Below, piece after piece: positions 25,801 through 40,800 of a DNA stretch of 47,226 nt. The translations under genes and the position numbers were made by a program. The DNA is from Brachionus koreanus. Its lineage: Eukaryota > Rotifera > Eurotatoria > Ploima > Brachionidae. The DNA is taken from positions 269,567 through 316,792 of the forward strand of contig PJRA01000220.1 of assembly GCA_016987375.1 (NCBI GenBank), read 5' to 3'. The notes under the pieces are model-generated. The model was not told where the DNA came from, searched no databases, and was given only the letters and a program-made list of their open reading frames with translations. How positions within the stretch are numbered: the first letter of the stretch is position 1; each line of letters starts with the position of its first letter.

Positions 25801-28800
25801 AATTTAAGATGATACCACTTATTAATCATTCCTTATTAGTATTTTTTAAATAAAAACCTAAAATAAAAAGATAAATTCAAACTTCTTATTTTGAATTTTA
25901 ATTTGTTTAGAAACGGCTGTTTGGAACCGGGTCAAAGTGCATTGCCGCTTGGAAATTCCAAAAGAGACACAACATCACCTTTTTACAAAAGAGTTCTCTT
26001 TTCACAAACTGTTGAGCTGGTTAATAGTTGGGCCCAACTATTGATCTCTGTTATCAGATCCTCAGATCCACTTCTCATCAAAAGTCTAAAGAACCATCTT
26101 TCATCTATAGGATTTTTTTAAGTGATTTCCTTCAGATTTCACTGCTTAAAAATATCGAAATCTGTCAAATCATGAAGAACAACTAGGAACATCTTTTGAA
26201 GAGATATCTTTGATTGTAATGTGTAAAAATCTTTTGATAATTGAACATATTTGACTAGTTACTGCTATTGCTAATAGACCTATTTTCCAATAATTACGTA
26301 ACAGTATTAAAATTTTAAAATTTTCATTTAAAGTTTTTATTTAATAAAATTTTTTAAAATTACTAAGATGCTTAAATTAAAAATATCGAATTTTTTAAGC
26401 AAAATACATCTCTAATAAATAAAAATATTCTTTTTTTCTTTATTTTAAAAGAGTGAATTTTTTCTGTAAAAATCAATAAATAGCTTGTCTAGAAAAAAAA
26501 AAACTTCTCTTAAAAACATGTCTGGCATAGAGAAAAATTTAATAATTTAAAATTTCTAAAAATAAAAAAAAAGAGGCACTGTGAACTTTGGAAACGCAAA
26601 ATTTAAATTTGTTTTAGTCTTTAAATCGTTCTGCAAAGCAGAAAATGTTTAAAAATAATATTGGAGTTTTTGTTAAGACTTAAGGACGGTCTACACCACT
26701 TTTGATGTTTTAAGATCCCAGCATTTTTGAACACAAAATTAAAGCTTGCCCTTTCTGTATTAAAGATATTTTAATTCCAAGCCAACAGCATTTGTGGTTC
26801 AGAAAAATTATTGTTGGTTTGAACACAAATTTTGCTTAGGAGAAGACATTAAGCATTATCAAACTCATTTTTAAAATAATTTTTGGTTTGATCAAATTTC
26901 ATTTTTCAAAAATGATTAAAACATTTTAAATGTGCAATTAAATTTAATCGCAGATTTTTTGATGTTTGAAAAATTTTTTAATTTTTTGAACAAGGATTGT
27001 AATTTGTAAAAAAGCATTGAAATATTATTGTGCATTTCAAATGTTTTAATCATTTTTGAAAAATGAAATTTAATCGAAAATTCTAGAAAAATAAATTAGA
27101 AATTAAGTAAATTTATTTTTCTTTACTTTTTTTTCAATTTATTAAATAAACACTGTTGAAACTAATTAATATATTTTATTTAATTAATTTTAATTGAGTA
27201 TAAACAGTCTAACAAGTACATTAGACTGAATGAGCTGGATATTTAATGAAAGAGAACAAGAAATTTTTTTTCAAATATTTAAAATTTTTAAATTCATAGA
27301 CAAAATAAATCTTGAACAAAAAAAAATGAAATATTTACCATAAATCGCTTTAGTTTGCCAATTAAAGCTTGCTGAATAGTTTTTAACTGTGAGGAAATGA
27401 CTGATAGAACAGATGCGTCGATACGATTAAATTCGTCGAAGCAACCCCATGCGCCACTCTGACACAAACCATTTAAATTTTTACCAATAGCTTTGAAGTC
27501 CATGCCTTCACCACAATTAGTAACTACACACAAAAGACCCATGGCTTTGGCCAAATCTTTGACAGTCTCTGTTTTTCCAGTACCAGCCGGACCAGCCGGA
27601 GCACCGCCTAGATACATGGACAGACCTTGCGTAATTGTCAAATAAATACGATCAGTGAGCGGTGTTATGACCAATCTGCCATTGAGACCCATATATTCAT
27701 ATCCATATCCGAACTCGCCAGTACATTGTCTGATCATAAGCTCGTCCGGCTCTCGTACCCAATAAAATCTCAATTGACTTTCCCACTCAAATTCACGCTC
27801 ATCTAAAATACTGTCACGCACAAATCCATCAATAATGTCTCTGGCATGCACATCAATAATCAAAACTGAGTTGAGTTTTTTACGATCGTTTTTTGAAATA
27901 GACGAAGATCTTACTTCAACAACCACCTCTTCCAATTGAGCGTGCAATTGCTTTGAATAATTTTTCATGGCCATTTTATTTCCTTTTTTGACTTTTTTGA
28001 ATACATCTTCGACTTCCCAAGTCCACCAAACCTGATTAGTAGCTAAAACAACCATGCCTTGATAGTCATACATCCATTGAATTCGACTTTTTTGATATCT
28101 ATAGTAGTAAACTGCCTCTTTGGTTATCAATCTGTTTGTTCGTCTCATTTCGGCCAAAACTTTGGTCATCCAGTCTTCTACACGACCCTCAGTGACCACA
28201 TGCTGTCTGAATTCCATTACTTCATTTTCGGCAGATATCATCGCCTGGGCTGTCGTGACATTATCAGAGTTCTTGACTAATCTCAAACTAGCTATATTAT
28301 CGTACATTTTTATCATATGCTCCTGAACACATGACGGGTCACTGCTGCCCAAAATACTAAGCAATTCGTCGTCTGAAATGAAAAAAAATCTTGGGAATGC
28401 ATTACGCTTCGAGTCCAAATAATCGTTTAGGCTTTTTTGACATTTTTCCAAGCCAGTGCCAATTGTTTGCAGGTCTTGTAAGCGGTTTGATGCGTGACAA
28501 GCTTTTTTTATGTTTGGCTCTCTTTGAGTTTCAGTCATAATCTATTTTTTTTATTAAAAAAAATAAAAATTAATTTCTTATGGCTTAATTTATTAATATA
28601 ATTTAGTAATCGTCACTCAGATATTTTTTTTAAAAAATTTTCCATTAAACATTATATTTAATAAAAAAAATTTTTTAAAATAAAGTCTCTTTTTATTCTC
28701 TTGAAAATTTATAAACCAGTGTGCAAGTGAAGCGGAATTTGCAAGTAGTAGAGGTGACTTGCACAGATTAGATAGGATCACAAACAAGATATGTAGTTCT

Positions 28801-31800
28801 TCACTGAGTAGACCATAACTAGTGAAAAATAAAGAAGGTCTAATCCTAAAAACAGAAAGGAAACAGGCACAAAGATGGGTAGAACACTTTAAAGAAGTTC
28901 TAAATAGACCGGAACCTCGAAAGTGTATATATCCTGAACCTGCAAGTACAGATCTTAATATTGGCACAAAAGAACCAACGATGAAGAAAAGGTATTTAAG
29001 GCTCTAAAATCAGTGTTGACAACAAATAATCTCATTAGATATGTTGTAAAACCTATTCAGAAAGATATTATGTCAAGAACAAATTGCAGAAGATTGGTCA
29101 AAAGGCTTGGTTGTCAAACTCCCAAAGAAAGGTGACAGAATGTTCTGTAGTGTTTTAAGGGAGGAAAAAGCGGGGTTCAAAAGAGGAAAAGGATGTATTG
29201 ATCAGATATTTGCTCTAAGAAACATCATTGAACATAGTCTAGAATGGAAAATATATTGATAGTGTTCATAGAGAAACTCTTTGGACCATATCTAGAACTT
29301 ATGGTATACTAAAGAAAATCGTCAACTTGATAAAACTCTTCTACGAAGAATTTGAGTGTAGTGTATGTCTGCAAAAGGGGCAATCTGAAAACTTCAATGT
29401 AAATACAAGAGTAAAATAAGGATGCGTACTCTCTCCAACTCTATTTCTAGTAGTGAATGTCGGAGGATGCCTGAAACTGACCGAAAAAGTGCTAATACAT
29501 TCCAAACTTGTAGCTTAAAGAGAACCCTAAAAGTACACTGACATGATACAATGACAAATGACAAACTATAAAAAAGAACAAATTCAGAATCAAATTTATG
29601 TAAAGTAGAAGGATGATCATCAATGAAATCATATTTTACGGCATGATAACTAAAAGTTTCAAGAAGTTGAACATTGATTCATCAAGTGTGCTTTACACAG
29701 TATTTATAAGACCTCATCTAGAATTGCCATAAGTTCATGGTGTCCTTTTTATTTGGAATAGTTTACCTGAGCACATTATCAATATTGTGTATCAATAAAC
29801 AATTTCAAAAATAATCTGGACAAATGGCTAAGGAAACAGTCAAATTTAATGCCATAGCTTCAAACAAGATTTACCCGAAAGGGTCGCAATGTTTATTCCT
29901 ATTCTTTTGAAATTAGTACCATATGAAAAATCATTTTATCTATGCTGTCAGTTAAAATTATTTAACACTAGAAGCACCAAGCGTTTTTTCAGGTTTTTTT
30001 AATTCATAAATATTTTATAAAAAAACTAAAATAATTTTATAAAGTAGTATCATTTTTTAAAGAAAATTTTAACATCTACATAATCCAAAAAAGATATATT
30101 TATTTGAAAAATCCATTCAAAAGATATGAGGATTTAAAAATTTTTCAAACGAGTCAAAATGACTCGTTTGGTGCTTCTAGTGTTAAATATGATCACAATA
30201 ATTTTTTATTTGAATATGACATCGATCTGAAGTTCTAAAATCTATTTATACGCGTATATGTTGACACAACAAGCAAACTTATTCAAAAGATTTGAGACAC
30301 CTATGGATAAATTTTTCAGACTCACATATTGTACATAAATTGTATTTTAACATTTTTATTTTTTCTACATATTTATAATTTTTGTATTCAATTTTACGTG
30401 GCAATCGGGTTCGGATAAAAGTATCAATGTTTAATTTTTTAGCTTAGAAAACATGCAATTTTTAGAAAAAAATAATACATGACTTGGCTACCATTTTATT
30501 TTGTTCCAAATAAAAAACTAAAATTAAAATTTTAATTTAGATTTTAAACTGGTTGCAGCTAAAAATTTTAAAATTCTTAATCATTGATTTTTTTTTAAAT
30601 TCCAAGTGACATTATTTGAAATAAATTAGTTTTCAAGTAAAAAAAAAAAACTACTTACTTTTTTGAATAGTTTATCAATAATATCGAACTTTTTGGCTTC
30701 TTCAGGCAACTGAGATCGAATATCACCGCCAACAAAAATGCCTTCCAAATACATCCATTTTCTCTGAACAACAATCCAAATTTCGATCACTTCAGATATT
30801 AGTGACAAGCTTTTTTCCCAATTTTGTACAGTGTTCAAAAAAGGTCCTATGAACCTAGAAGCTGACATGCCTTGTAAACTCATTATGTTATCATCCAATG
30901 TTTGCATTACTTCATCGACAGCTCCAATTACAAATCCTCGTTCCTGAGTACCTTTTACATACTTGATAACATCGAATTTAAGCTTGTCCCATGTGTCAAG
31001 AACTTCTTTAACACCTTTTTCAATTTGTAGTTCTTTGCTAGCCGATGTTACTATATTTTGAATGTTCTCGTTAAATCTGTGCAATTCCATAGCGAACAAA
31101 TTAGCCAAAGTAAAAGTCTCCGGATTCATGTCGAACTCAATTCCGGTTTCTTTCATCAATTGCTTCCAATGTCTTTCTCTAAGAGCTTCATGCTTCAAAT
31201 CAGTCATGAGCGGCAACGCTTCTTTGAACGCCTTCATTTTGGCCTCAAGAGTTTTGGCCACAGACATAGCTCTTACATCACGGGGCATTCTTTTCAACGA
31301 CTTTATATAATTATCTATTCCTTCAACCAAAATTTGTATATTCAAATCACGCCACAATGTCTCTGACCATTCTTGACGCGATTTCTTCTGCTCCTCATAC
31401 AACTTGTACAAATCGTCTAAGGCCTTCATTTCTTTTTGAACTTGAGTCAAAGTTGCATAGCTCGATATGGGCAAATTGAACAGTCTTTCGGCATTGGTCA
31501 ACTCTTGTTTGTCGCTTTCGAGCCTGGTCAGCTCATCTCGGAATAGTTTTAATTTTTTGACTCCGGTGTCAAGGTCGTCGCCCACTGAACCAGGTCCTTC
31601 GTGAGCGAATTTTTCTGCAAATGCTTTTAGCTTAATGCCAAAGTCCGATATTTGATCCTGAGTTATTTCTGTGAATTTTTCTTTTACAACTGTAAGCCCT
31701 ACATCGCGGTGTTTCGATCTAATGAATAGCTGTTCCCATTTGGGTCCAATTATTTCCAAGTTTTCTTTTTCTTCGCTAGTTACTTCAATTTTGTACATTT

Positions 31801-34800
31801 CTAAAGTTCTATATCGTTCTCGTATGTCAAGTATGGCTTCTTCAATAACGTCCGATGATTGTTGTATGTCTGATATAACTCTCAGGACAAATTTCAAGTC
31901 ATCTAATGTGTCTGTGTCCAACTCAAGATCAGATTCAAATTTCTAAGAAAATTTATGTGTAAATTTATAAAAATCATATTTTAAAATTTTTATTAATTAA
32001 ATAATCAATGAAGGCTATAATTTTTTTTTCAAGTTTTTATTTAGATGAGATTAAAAAAAAAGTTTTTAGAATCAAAATTTGTAAATGAGACCGTTTTAAT
32101 AATAATTTGTGGTGTAATTTTTACTTTTTGTTAGATCAACAATAAGTCTAAATTTTTTTGCTATAAGGATTAGCGTTTCGGCTTTCCTATTTGTATAAAT
32201 GATTGTGTTACTGACAGGCTATCCCTCTTTTTTTTCGTTATTATAATTTGATGATGAGAAAATTCAGTTGTTCAAACAGTAAATAAAACAAACAAAATTA
32301 GAGTTTTTTCTTTAATACACAAGCAGGTGAGAAACAAATATCCATTTATCTCGATATCATTGTGACAAATTTTGTTTTTATTCCTTTAATGAATGTCTTT
32401 CTGAATATGAAAAAGAAATAACTTTTAATGCTTATTATGAAAAGCATTTAGAATTTAGCTTTCTCAAATTTTATTGTCAAATAACCTATAAAGACTCGGT
32501 TTTCTAAAAATAAGTACAATAGAACAGAACAAAATGATAAAAATTCTAATAACGATTGTTTGACTTTTGGTGCAACTAAGTATGTTGCACTTTGTTGCGC
32601 TTACAGAACTAATTAAAAGCATAAGAAAAAAAAAGAAAATCATTAAGTGAGTCAGGTTCCTAGCCAAAATCTAATCATTTCGTACTCTACTAACTCTATG
32701 AAGCTAATATCTTAAGAATTGAATTACACATGAAGCCAGTAATTAGTCTAAATTTTCGCTCAGATGTATATTAAATGTATCTGGACTTTAAGAAAAATTA
32801 TTTAACCCTCATGCAGCTTTGATTGGATCATCTTTTACCCAACGACCTTAATAATACTAAGTTGGGTCAGAAATGTTCCGATGTAAATTTCTGTTTTCTT
32901 TTTTTTGTTAAACATTTAGTTGAGTAAAAATAAATTTTATGAATTTTATTTTCTTTCTTATGCTTTAATTTAATGGGACTTAGTTAATTCTATAAGCATT
33001 TTTCTATAAGTCTCATTTCCTATATTTTCTTAGCATTGATTTGATTTGATTTTGATGGAGTCAGATATCCCATTCTGATTCTTACTTCTTAACTCTTTCA
33101 TTTTTAAATCTATTTTTTGAGAAATATCCATCTCTTCATTTTATGTATGTGTATGTGGTCATCTGTTGGCTTTGAGATAGGTAAAAGAGTCTAATGAGTT
33201 CGCGAACAAACCTAAACGTGGTGGTCAAATAAAAGCAGCAAGTGCATTGATAAAAAATTAAATTATATATATTTTTTAAAAAAATTGCTTAAATTGACAA
33301 AAATTGAATTAAATTTCTAAGTAAAAAAAAAGTTTAATTTTTATCAAATAATTTTTAAAAGTTTTTTGGTTTTCTAAAAAAGGGAGGTATGTTTTTCAGA
33401 AGAAAATATGTTAAAAAGTAAAGTATGCTGGGATGAAAAATGGGTATGCTGATGTATTAGTATAATAAAAAGATTTGAAAGCATGTTGGTCATGTAAACC
33501 CTAAATGATAATAGTCTTTCCCTAAGACATTCATTAATGATTAATCTATCAATTTTCATCGATTAATCTTCTTTTTTTTTGTGACTGGGAAGTTAATGCT
33601 TTGTTTGAAAATATGCTTCTGCAAATAACTTTAACTAAAAAAAATTAAAAAAAAAAAAAATTTTTTTTGATCATGTTAATTTGATCATAAACTTCATTTT
33701 GTCTTTTTTTGTGAATAAAAAATTTATTCTTATCATGAAATGAGAAAAATAGCCTTCATTAATTTTTAAAAAATGCAATCAAATTTTATCAAAATATTTT
33801 GAATAAAAAGAAAATAATTGAAAAAAAAAATATTTACATCAAGTCTATTCTTTGTTTCTGTAAGAGTTTTTCTGGCCGATTCATTCAATTGCTGTCCAAG
33901 ACACTTAATCCACTCTTTGACATGATTACCAATGCTTTCACAAACAGAGCGCATGCTCAATTTTATAAAGTCAACATCCTTAAACTTGGCCAAGGCTTGA
34001 ACTTCTTCGTTTGTCTTGTAATAGTAAAGTATCTTTTCATCATAGGCAACAATGTTGGGATTTTTCGAGGCGAACTTTTCGCACACAGCACTCTTTTCAG
34101 CTTTCCACAAACTTCTATACTTTCTAAATTTTTCCAAATATTTTTTCACATTTTGCTTTGTTTTTTGCACATTGGCATGTATTTGTGAGGCGAGGTCGTG
34201 CAGCTCTGGCCGATTGCTAACATCTTGCAAAAACGTGTACAAAAATTGTTCGTCTTGATTTTCGGCTTTGACCGGCTGGCACTCTTTGCACGAGCCGTTC
34301 ATCCAACGAGGAAAATAGTTGGCTGCCTCGACACAGTCGCGAACCGACTGTATGAACAACTTGGACATGTCGTTTGGATTCGGATTGGTGGCCACGTCGG
34401 GCACGGCCAAAAGAGTCTCTATTTGAAAAATTGTTTCGTTCGGCTCCTGCAATTTTTGGTTGAATTTAGTCAAGTTGTTTGTTATCATCTTTAGAATGGT
34501 GTTGTACACTTCTCGCTCCCAGAATGCATAGTAAGAGGCCATTTTTGGCGAGTTGGACGTGTTTGTGCCGAAAACAAGGCCTTCGACTTTGGTGATTAAC
34601 GGACCGATTAGCTTGTACTTTTTGGCCAATTCACCCAAGTCATTTCTTCTCTTTGACTCAACGAAATCAAAGTATTGCTTGCATTCGTACAAACTTCCGT
34701 CCGCATTTACCTCTGGTCGTTGAAACAAATTTACATTTTCGATTTCATTCAAAAATGATTGAATGTCTTTGGAATTTTTTTTTATCTGATTGACCATTGA

Positions 34801-37800
34801 TTCCAATTTAGATATGTTTGAGTTTGTTTTGTTCAAGTAGTCTTGAATGCCGAGAGCAGTCCAATTTAAGCGTTTTGCGCCCGGTCTAATCGACCGCTTA
34901 AGCTCGCTCAAGTGTTCGTCCAAAAGCTGGGTTTCTGACTCGTCAAGAGAAGCTAGCAGTAGATGGTATCTGTCCAGCATTTTTCTCAAATTGTACACAT
35001 AGCGAGCAAATTTGTCTTCCTTTAAAAAAAAATTTTTTCTATGCATTCTTTTTTCTTGATTCTATTACTTGTAATGCCAGATTTCGAGCTATTTCTGGTA
35101 GTTGATAGCCCAATTGTTCCATGTATTTTGATTCTGTGATTATTTCATTAATTTTTGAATTGTAGTTTAGAAGATAACGAATCTCAACGCTTCTTCCTTA
35201 ATAGATTTAAAATTTGTTAGTTTATGTAAAAGTATTTAATTGTGTGCTTTATTGAAATTTTGATTTTAATTTGGGTAATTTTTGCCGGGATTTCTTGTTT
35301 CAATGTGACTTTGTTTGGAAATTAAAAAAATAAAAATTAAGGAAAAAAAGTCAGATAGAATTAATTTATTTCAGAATTTTCAAGAGCAATTGTCTGGGTT
35401 TAATGAGTTAGCCAATGCTGCTCTGCATGCAGATGCAGCCGATTCTATAACAAACGGATTCAAATCAACATTTTATCCGAAAACGAATAATTTTAAATGT
35501 GTTGGTTTCATATGAGAAAAGCTGTTCAAAATCAAATAAATGAAATAAAAGACAAAAATTACAAGATTCTATTATGAAAGATATAAAATCTCTTCATTTT
35601 ATTCTCTATTATTTTTACTTTACTCAAAATAAATTTTATTTTTTTATTTTTCAAATAAAACTCTAATTACTTTATTAATTTTATAAAAAATCTATTTATT
35701 CCATTTAAAAATAAATAAATATATAAATAAAAATTTTTATCGTTTATTTAGTGATTTTAGATGCCAAGAATAATTAATAGATGAGTACGAAGTAATAATA
35801 TAATGAGCCAAGTCTTTAATTATTTATCAAGTCTTTATTATTTATCAATTTAACTGCAGCTTAAACCACTCGCATTTTTTCATTTATTTACTAAATAAAC
35901 CATTAAGTTTTGTAATTAAATTGGATTCCAATAAAACATTTTTAAAGCAAAGTCTTATGATATTTATTGATTCTAGACAAGATGTCTAAACATGCTTCTA
36001 CAATAAATAACATATCAAAAAGAAATAAAAAAACTGACAATGCTCTCTTCTTTTTTGTAGATAAATCGGCTACTCTTTTTATTTTTAACGTGATTAATAA
36101 CAAGTTGAAAAATGACTTTTCAAATGGAAAATGAAAATTTCAGTTATGCTATATGATCTGTGAAAAAAAATCAAAATTTGAAATCAATCTTGATCTTTAA
36201 ATAAATGATAAAAATTTAAATAATGAGAAAAAAGTAAAACTCTTGGGTATCATGTTGGGTTCAAAAGTTAAATTTGTTTGAATAGTAGATTAGTTAAAAG
36301 AACGCTGTAATTCAAGACTTGATCTAATAAAATATCTCTCTCTAAAATCAAAGCATTAAATAATCTGTAATTTGCTGTTTCAAACTGTTAACATTAACTT
36401 TATGTCAGGGCAGAAATAAGTCATTATGTTTCATTGATTCATAGACTGGTGAAAGAATATAAAGAAGGTTTCAAATCAAGATGTATCGAAAATTTTGCTC
36501 CATTGTGTAATTGCTACCTTACACTTTCTTCTTTTTTTTTTCTCAACATCTCTATATTCTTTTTCAACTTATTTTTTTATTCGTTTTATTTTTTAAAAGA
36601 ATTAAATAAAGCTAGATTAAATATCATAATTTTAAAAATTTCAAACAAGTAAAATTTAATTTTAAATTTAGAAAAAAAAATTTTTTTTAATTTTTGTTAA
36701 AATAAAATTTGAAATTATTTTAGTTTCCAGTTTTGCTTAAATTTTTTTAACACTCAAAAACCGGAGGGGTCTTTTGAACCCCTTTTGTAACTTCCTTTTT
36801 TTGTTTTNNNNNNNNNNNNNNNNNNNNNNNNNNNNNNNNNNNNNNNNNNNNNNNNNNNNNNNNNNNNNNNNNNNCTATAAAATATTTTTATTTTCATTGA
36901 AAAAAAGTATTAAAAAAGATTTAAATAAAAGAGTCAAAAAAGTCATCCGGTTTTTGAGTGTTAAAATAAAATAATGTAATTACTTGTTTCTTTCTAGATC
37001 TTTAGGAAGCTTAGTTATTAATTTTTGAAAAAATACAAAAAAAATAATGAAGAATACCTGTAGTTGCTAGGCGTTGACCCTAACATACTTTTTTAAGGAA
37101 ATTTTTTGCTAAGTCTAATCTACTCAATTTTTTTAGAGAATATTTATCTTACATTAATATAAATAATGGTACAAATTTTGATGAAAATCGAATTCTCCAA
37201 CCGTAAGCTATATATAAGTCAATACTTTTTTTTCCTATTTTTTTTAGTATTTTGACATTATTTTAAGAACTGAAAATCAGAAAATTATGATCTACAGCAT
37301 TTTAGATAGCTAAATTATTCATAAATTTTATAATCAATAATAAAAAAAATAAAGAAAAAATCAACGCTGGGGACAGTCCCTTCAAAAGGTACCAGGTGTG
37401 TCTGAAGGGCAAGCAATGCACTAATCCAGAAGCATACATAGTTTATTAATCAATTGCGAGCTCTAACAATTTTTCTGAAATCTCTCTATTGTCCCATAAA
37501 TTCGTTTTAAGGACATAGGTAATAATTAAGACAAGATGTGATATAATGTCTGACTCAGCATCTAGAAGCGTCTGCTTCTGAGGTACATGACAATCATATT
37601 AATTCTTATTTATCTTTGTGCATCAGTTGAGATACTGATGTTTAAGTGATATATATGTAAAGTGTATTACATAGTTAAGAGAAAATACACCGATAATATG
37701 TTTATAAGTTTGTGAAGTTTCAGCCTTGTCCGATTTTCTGCTCATATTTAAATCTTGATTTGAAAATTTTGCAAAACATTATAAAAAAAATTATTCAAGT

Positions 37801-40800
37801 GATAACATTTAAAGAGGTGTAGCAACATTTATAAATATTTCCTAGTCAAATACCGTAAATTAGAACGCCTGGTTCATAAATAATAGGCGTTGTGCTAAAT
37901 GCCTGTCTCGAGCATGGAAGCTCGTTGTCTAAAATTAATTATCAAAAAAAAAAAATTTAAAAGAAATCCTATTGATTGTTTTCTTACCGCTTTCGGGATC
38001 AACATTAGCCGGCATTATCAAAGAAGGATCTATTTTGTCTTTAGGTTTAATGAGCAAATTTGTTTTGAGAATTTCTGGCAATGTAGCTTCAACATTGGCG
38101 TTCCAATCGGCATGCTTTCCGTCCTCATAAGCCTTTATTTGTCTGGCAATCGACAGATAATGAGCTTTAGTCTAGTTGAATTAATTTTAGAATAAAAAAT
38201 TTTGTAAATTTTTTTTTTTTTTATCTATTTTACTTCTTTTCCTTGTTCTGTGTTCATCAATTCATCTACAGACAAAAATTTAAGCATGGGATTTTTCATT
38301 GATTTGAATAGAAATCGTGCCCAAGCAATAGCGCCCGATGCTGGCGGATAGTTTTTGTAAACAGGAGGATTTTGTTTGTATTTTTGAAAAATGTCGAAAA
38401 TCGAATCGATTTCGCGCACATACTGAGTCAAAATGTCGGTGAATTTTTTCATCATTTCGCTATTTATAGCCTCTCGGCTTCGAATATTTTTAAATCTGAG
38501 CAGCATGTCAAAGGCGCCTTCGGCCGAGCGCAGTTTTTTGAACGATTGATTTATGAATACTTTGGCCTCGGCCTCTATTTCGCTCACTTCATGGTTAAAT
38601 TCTTCCATTTCGCGTTCCCAAGCTATAAAATTCTTATTCGCAAATATATCGAACGAAATGCTTTTGAATTTGTTTATCAAATTTTTCACCCGGGTCAATA
38701 CTTCTTCTATTCGTTTGGGCTCGCCAGTGACCGCTTTGAGCTCTGGGCCGAATATGTTATAGAATTCTTCCAGGACTACCGAAATTTTGATCAGCTCGTT
38801 GCAAATTAGAGCTTGGTGATCGGTTTTGTCGAATAGCTTTCGTCTGTCGAACTCCCATCGTGAGTCTCGACCTGAGGCTTCAATTTTGGCTCTTACTTTG
38901 AAATACGAGTCTTTCCATTGAAGCAACATTTTTCGCGCTTCTGAGCATAATCGCTGTATGTCCTGTGGTCTCAAGCTTAAAAAATAAATTTCAAATTTTA
39001 AATATCTTTAAATAATTAATAAAATAAAACAAAAAATTAATAAAATAAATAAAATAAAATTTTTAATTTCAATAAAAAGTCTAAAAAAATTTTTTTAAGT
39101 CATTTCTGCCTTCATTGTTTCGATTTCTAATTCTATATTTCTTCTACATTTTACTTTTATTTTTTATTTCAAAGTTGGTTTTACTTTAGAAAACTGAAAA
39201 TCTACAGACACTCCGGATCCTTTACCCGAATCAAACAAAGCCAAAGACAATAAACTCTTTAAGAAAAAAGAAATTTGAATTTTTTAATTTTTCAAGTTAC
39301 AAAGAACAATTATCAGCTTGAATTTAAATTTTTTTAAGATTATTTTTTTTCATCGTTATTGATTTCTTATATTGAATAATTTTCTTGTGTAAAAATGAGT
39401 GCTTTTCCAAAAAAATAGATATTTATTTAATAAAAAAAATGGAAATATTTCTCTGTGTGCATGGTTAGAGAATTCCAATAATAGGAACTAAAATAATTGG
39501 GTTTTTTAGGTATTTATCTTCGAGGCAATATAACTATGGCAAGGTAAGACCTATTAATTAATCAAACATATATTCTTGATTGACATTTAAAGTATCTTTT
39601 AAAACTTTAATTAAAAAATTTCAAAAAATTTTTAATTTAACTCGCCGCTCGCTTTTCTTATGTGATTTTTTAATTTCAGAAAATTACAAAAAGTTGCTTG
39701 TTTTTTTAAAAAATTTATATAATTGTTATTATTATTTATTTAAAAAAAAAATTCATGTGTCTATTATAATAAGTCTGCATTATTTAAAGGAAATAAGTTT
39801 GAAATCACATGCTTTGGATTTAAACATTTTAAATTGGATAATGTAAGTAAAAATGAATTTTTTCTTTTTTTTTGTTAGACGTTCATTCTGATTATGTAAG
39901 TATATTTTTTCGATATTAGTACGATTTAGTTAGAAGCTCAAGTATTTGTTTATTTTATTTTTTTTTGTTTAAGTTTTATTTTAGGCAATATCTTAAAGAT
40001 TTAGCAGTTCCATCTTTCTCTAATTCTCTTTAATTTCACAGAGTTCGCTGAGTTCTTATAATGAAAAAAAAAACAGCAATTAATATTGTCACTTAAAAAA
40101 CACTTAAAAATTTTTTCTTCTATTATTTTAATTCTAATTAATTTATTAATTAATAAAGAATGTTTTACAAAGATAAAAATAAGTTTTGTGTAAAAAAATA
40201 CTAAAAATTTTTCTCCATTTACTTTTTTTGAAATTGGCTTAATTAAATTCTCACAATTATAATGTTGAATCATAATCGTTTTTGCAGCTTTACAAAACAT
40301 ATGTTAGACCGCATCTAGAATACTGTACACCTGATTGGAATCCTTATTTAAAGAGGGATATATTTAGACTTGAACAAGTACAAAGACGGGCAACGAAGCT
40401 TGTTCCACAAATAAGAAGTTTGAACTATGAGTCAAGATTAGCTATCTTGGGATTAGAAACTCTCGAAAGATAGATGAGAGATGAGATGCAAATACAAATA
40501 CTAATATTATTGATAACATTAAACAAGAAATCTAAACGAAACATTGAATTTTTAATTGTTCTATAATATTTTTTTAATTAAATATTTTCATATAGATAGA
40601 GCCATAAATCAAGAAGATTTAAAAAACTTTTTTAACTAGACTAAAAAAAAAATGAATGAATAAAATATTAGCCTAACAGAAATTGATCACTGAGACTTAA
40701 AATTAAAGTACTTACTCTAAAATTTTTTTAATACTAATCACTTTGGTAACTCTTTCGGCCAATTCATGGGCTATTCTTTCCATCAATGGCACCATTCGTT

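Noticed and set aside
37864..37891. 7-bp hairpin AACGCCT/AGGCGTT, possible tRNA or Helitron end
   Set aside because: No cloverleaf, A/B boxes or CTRR terminus could be placed; a 7-bp stem alone proves little.
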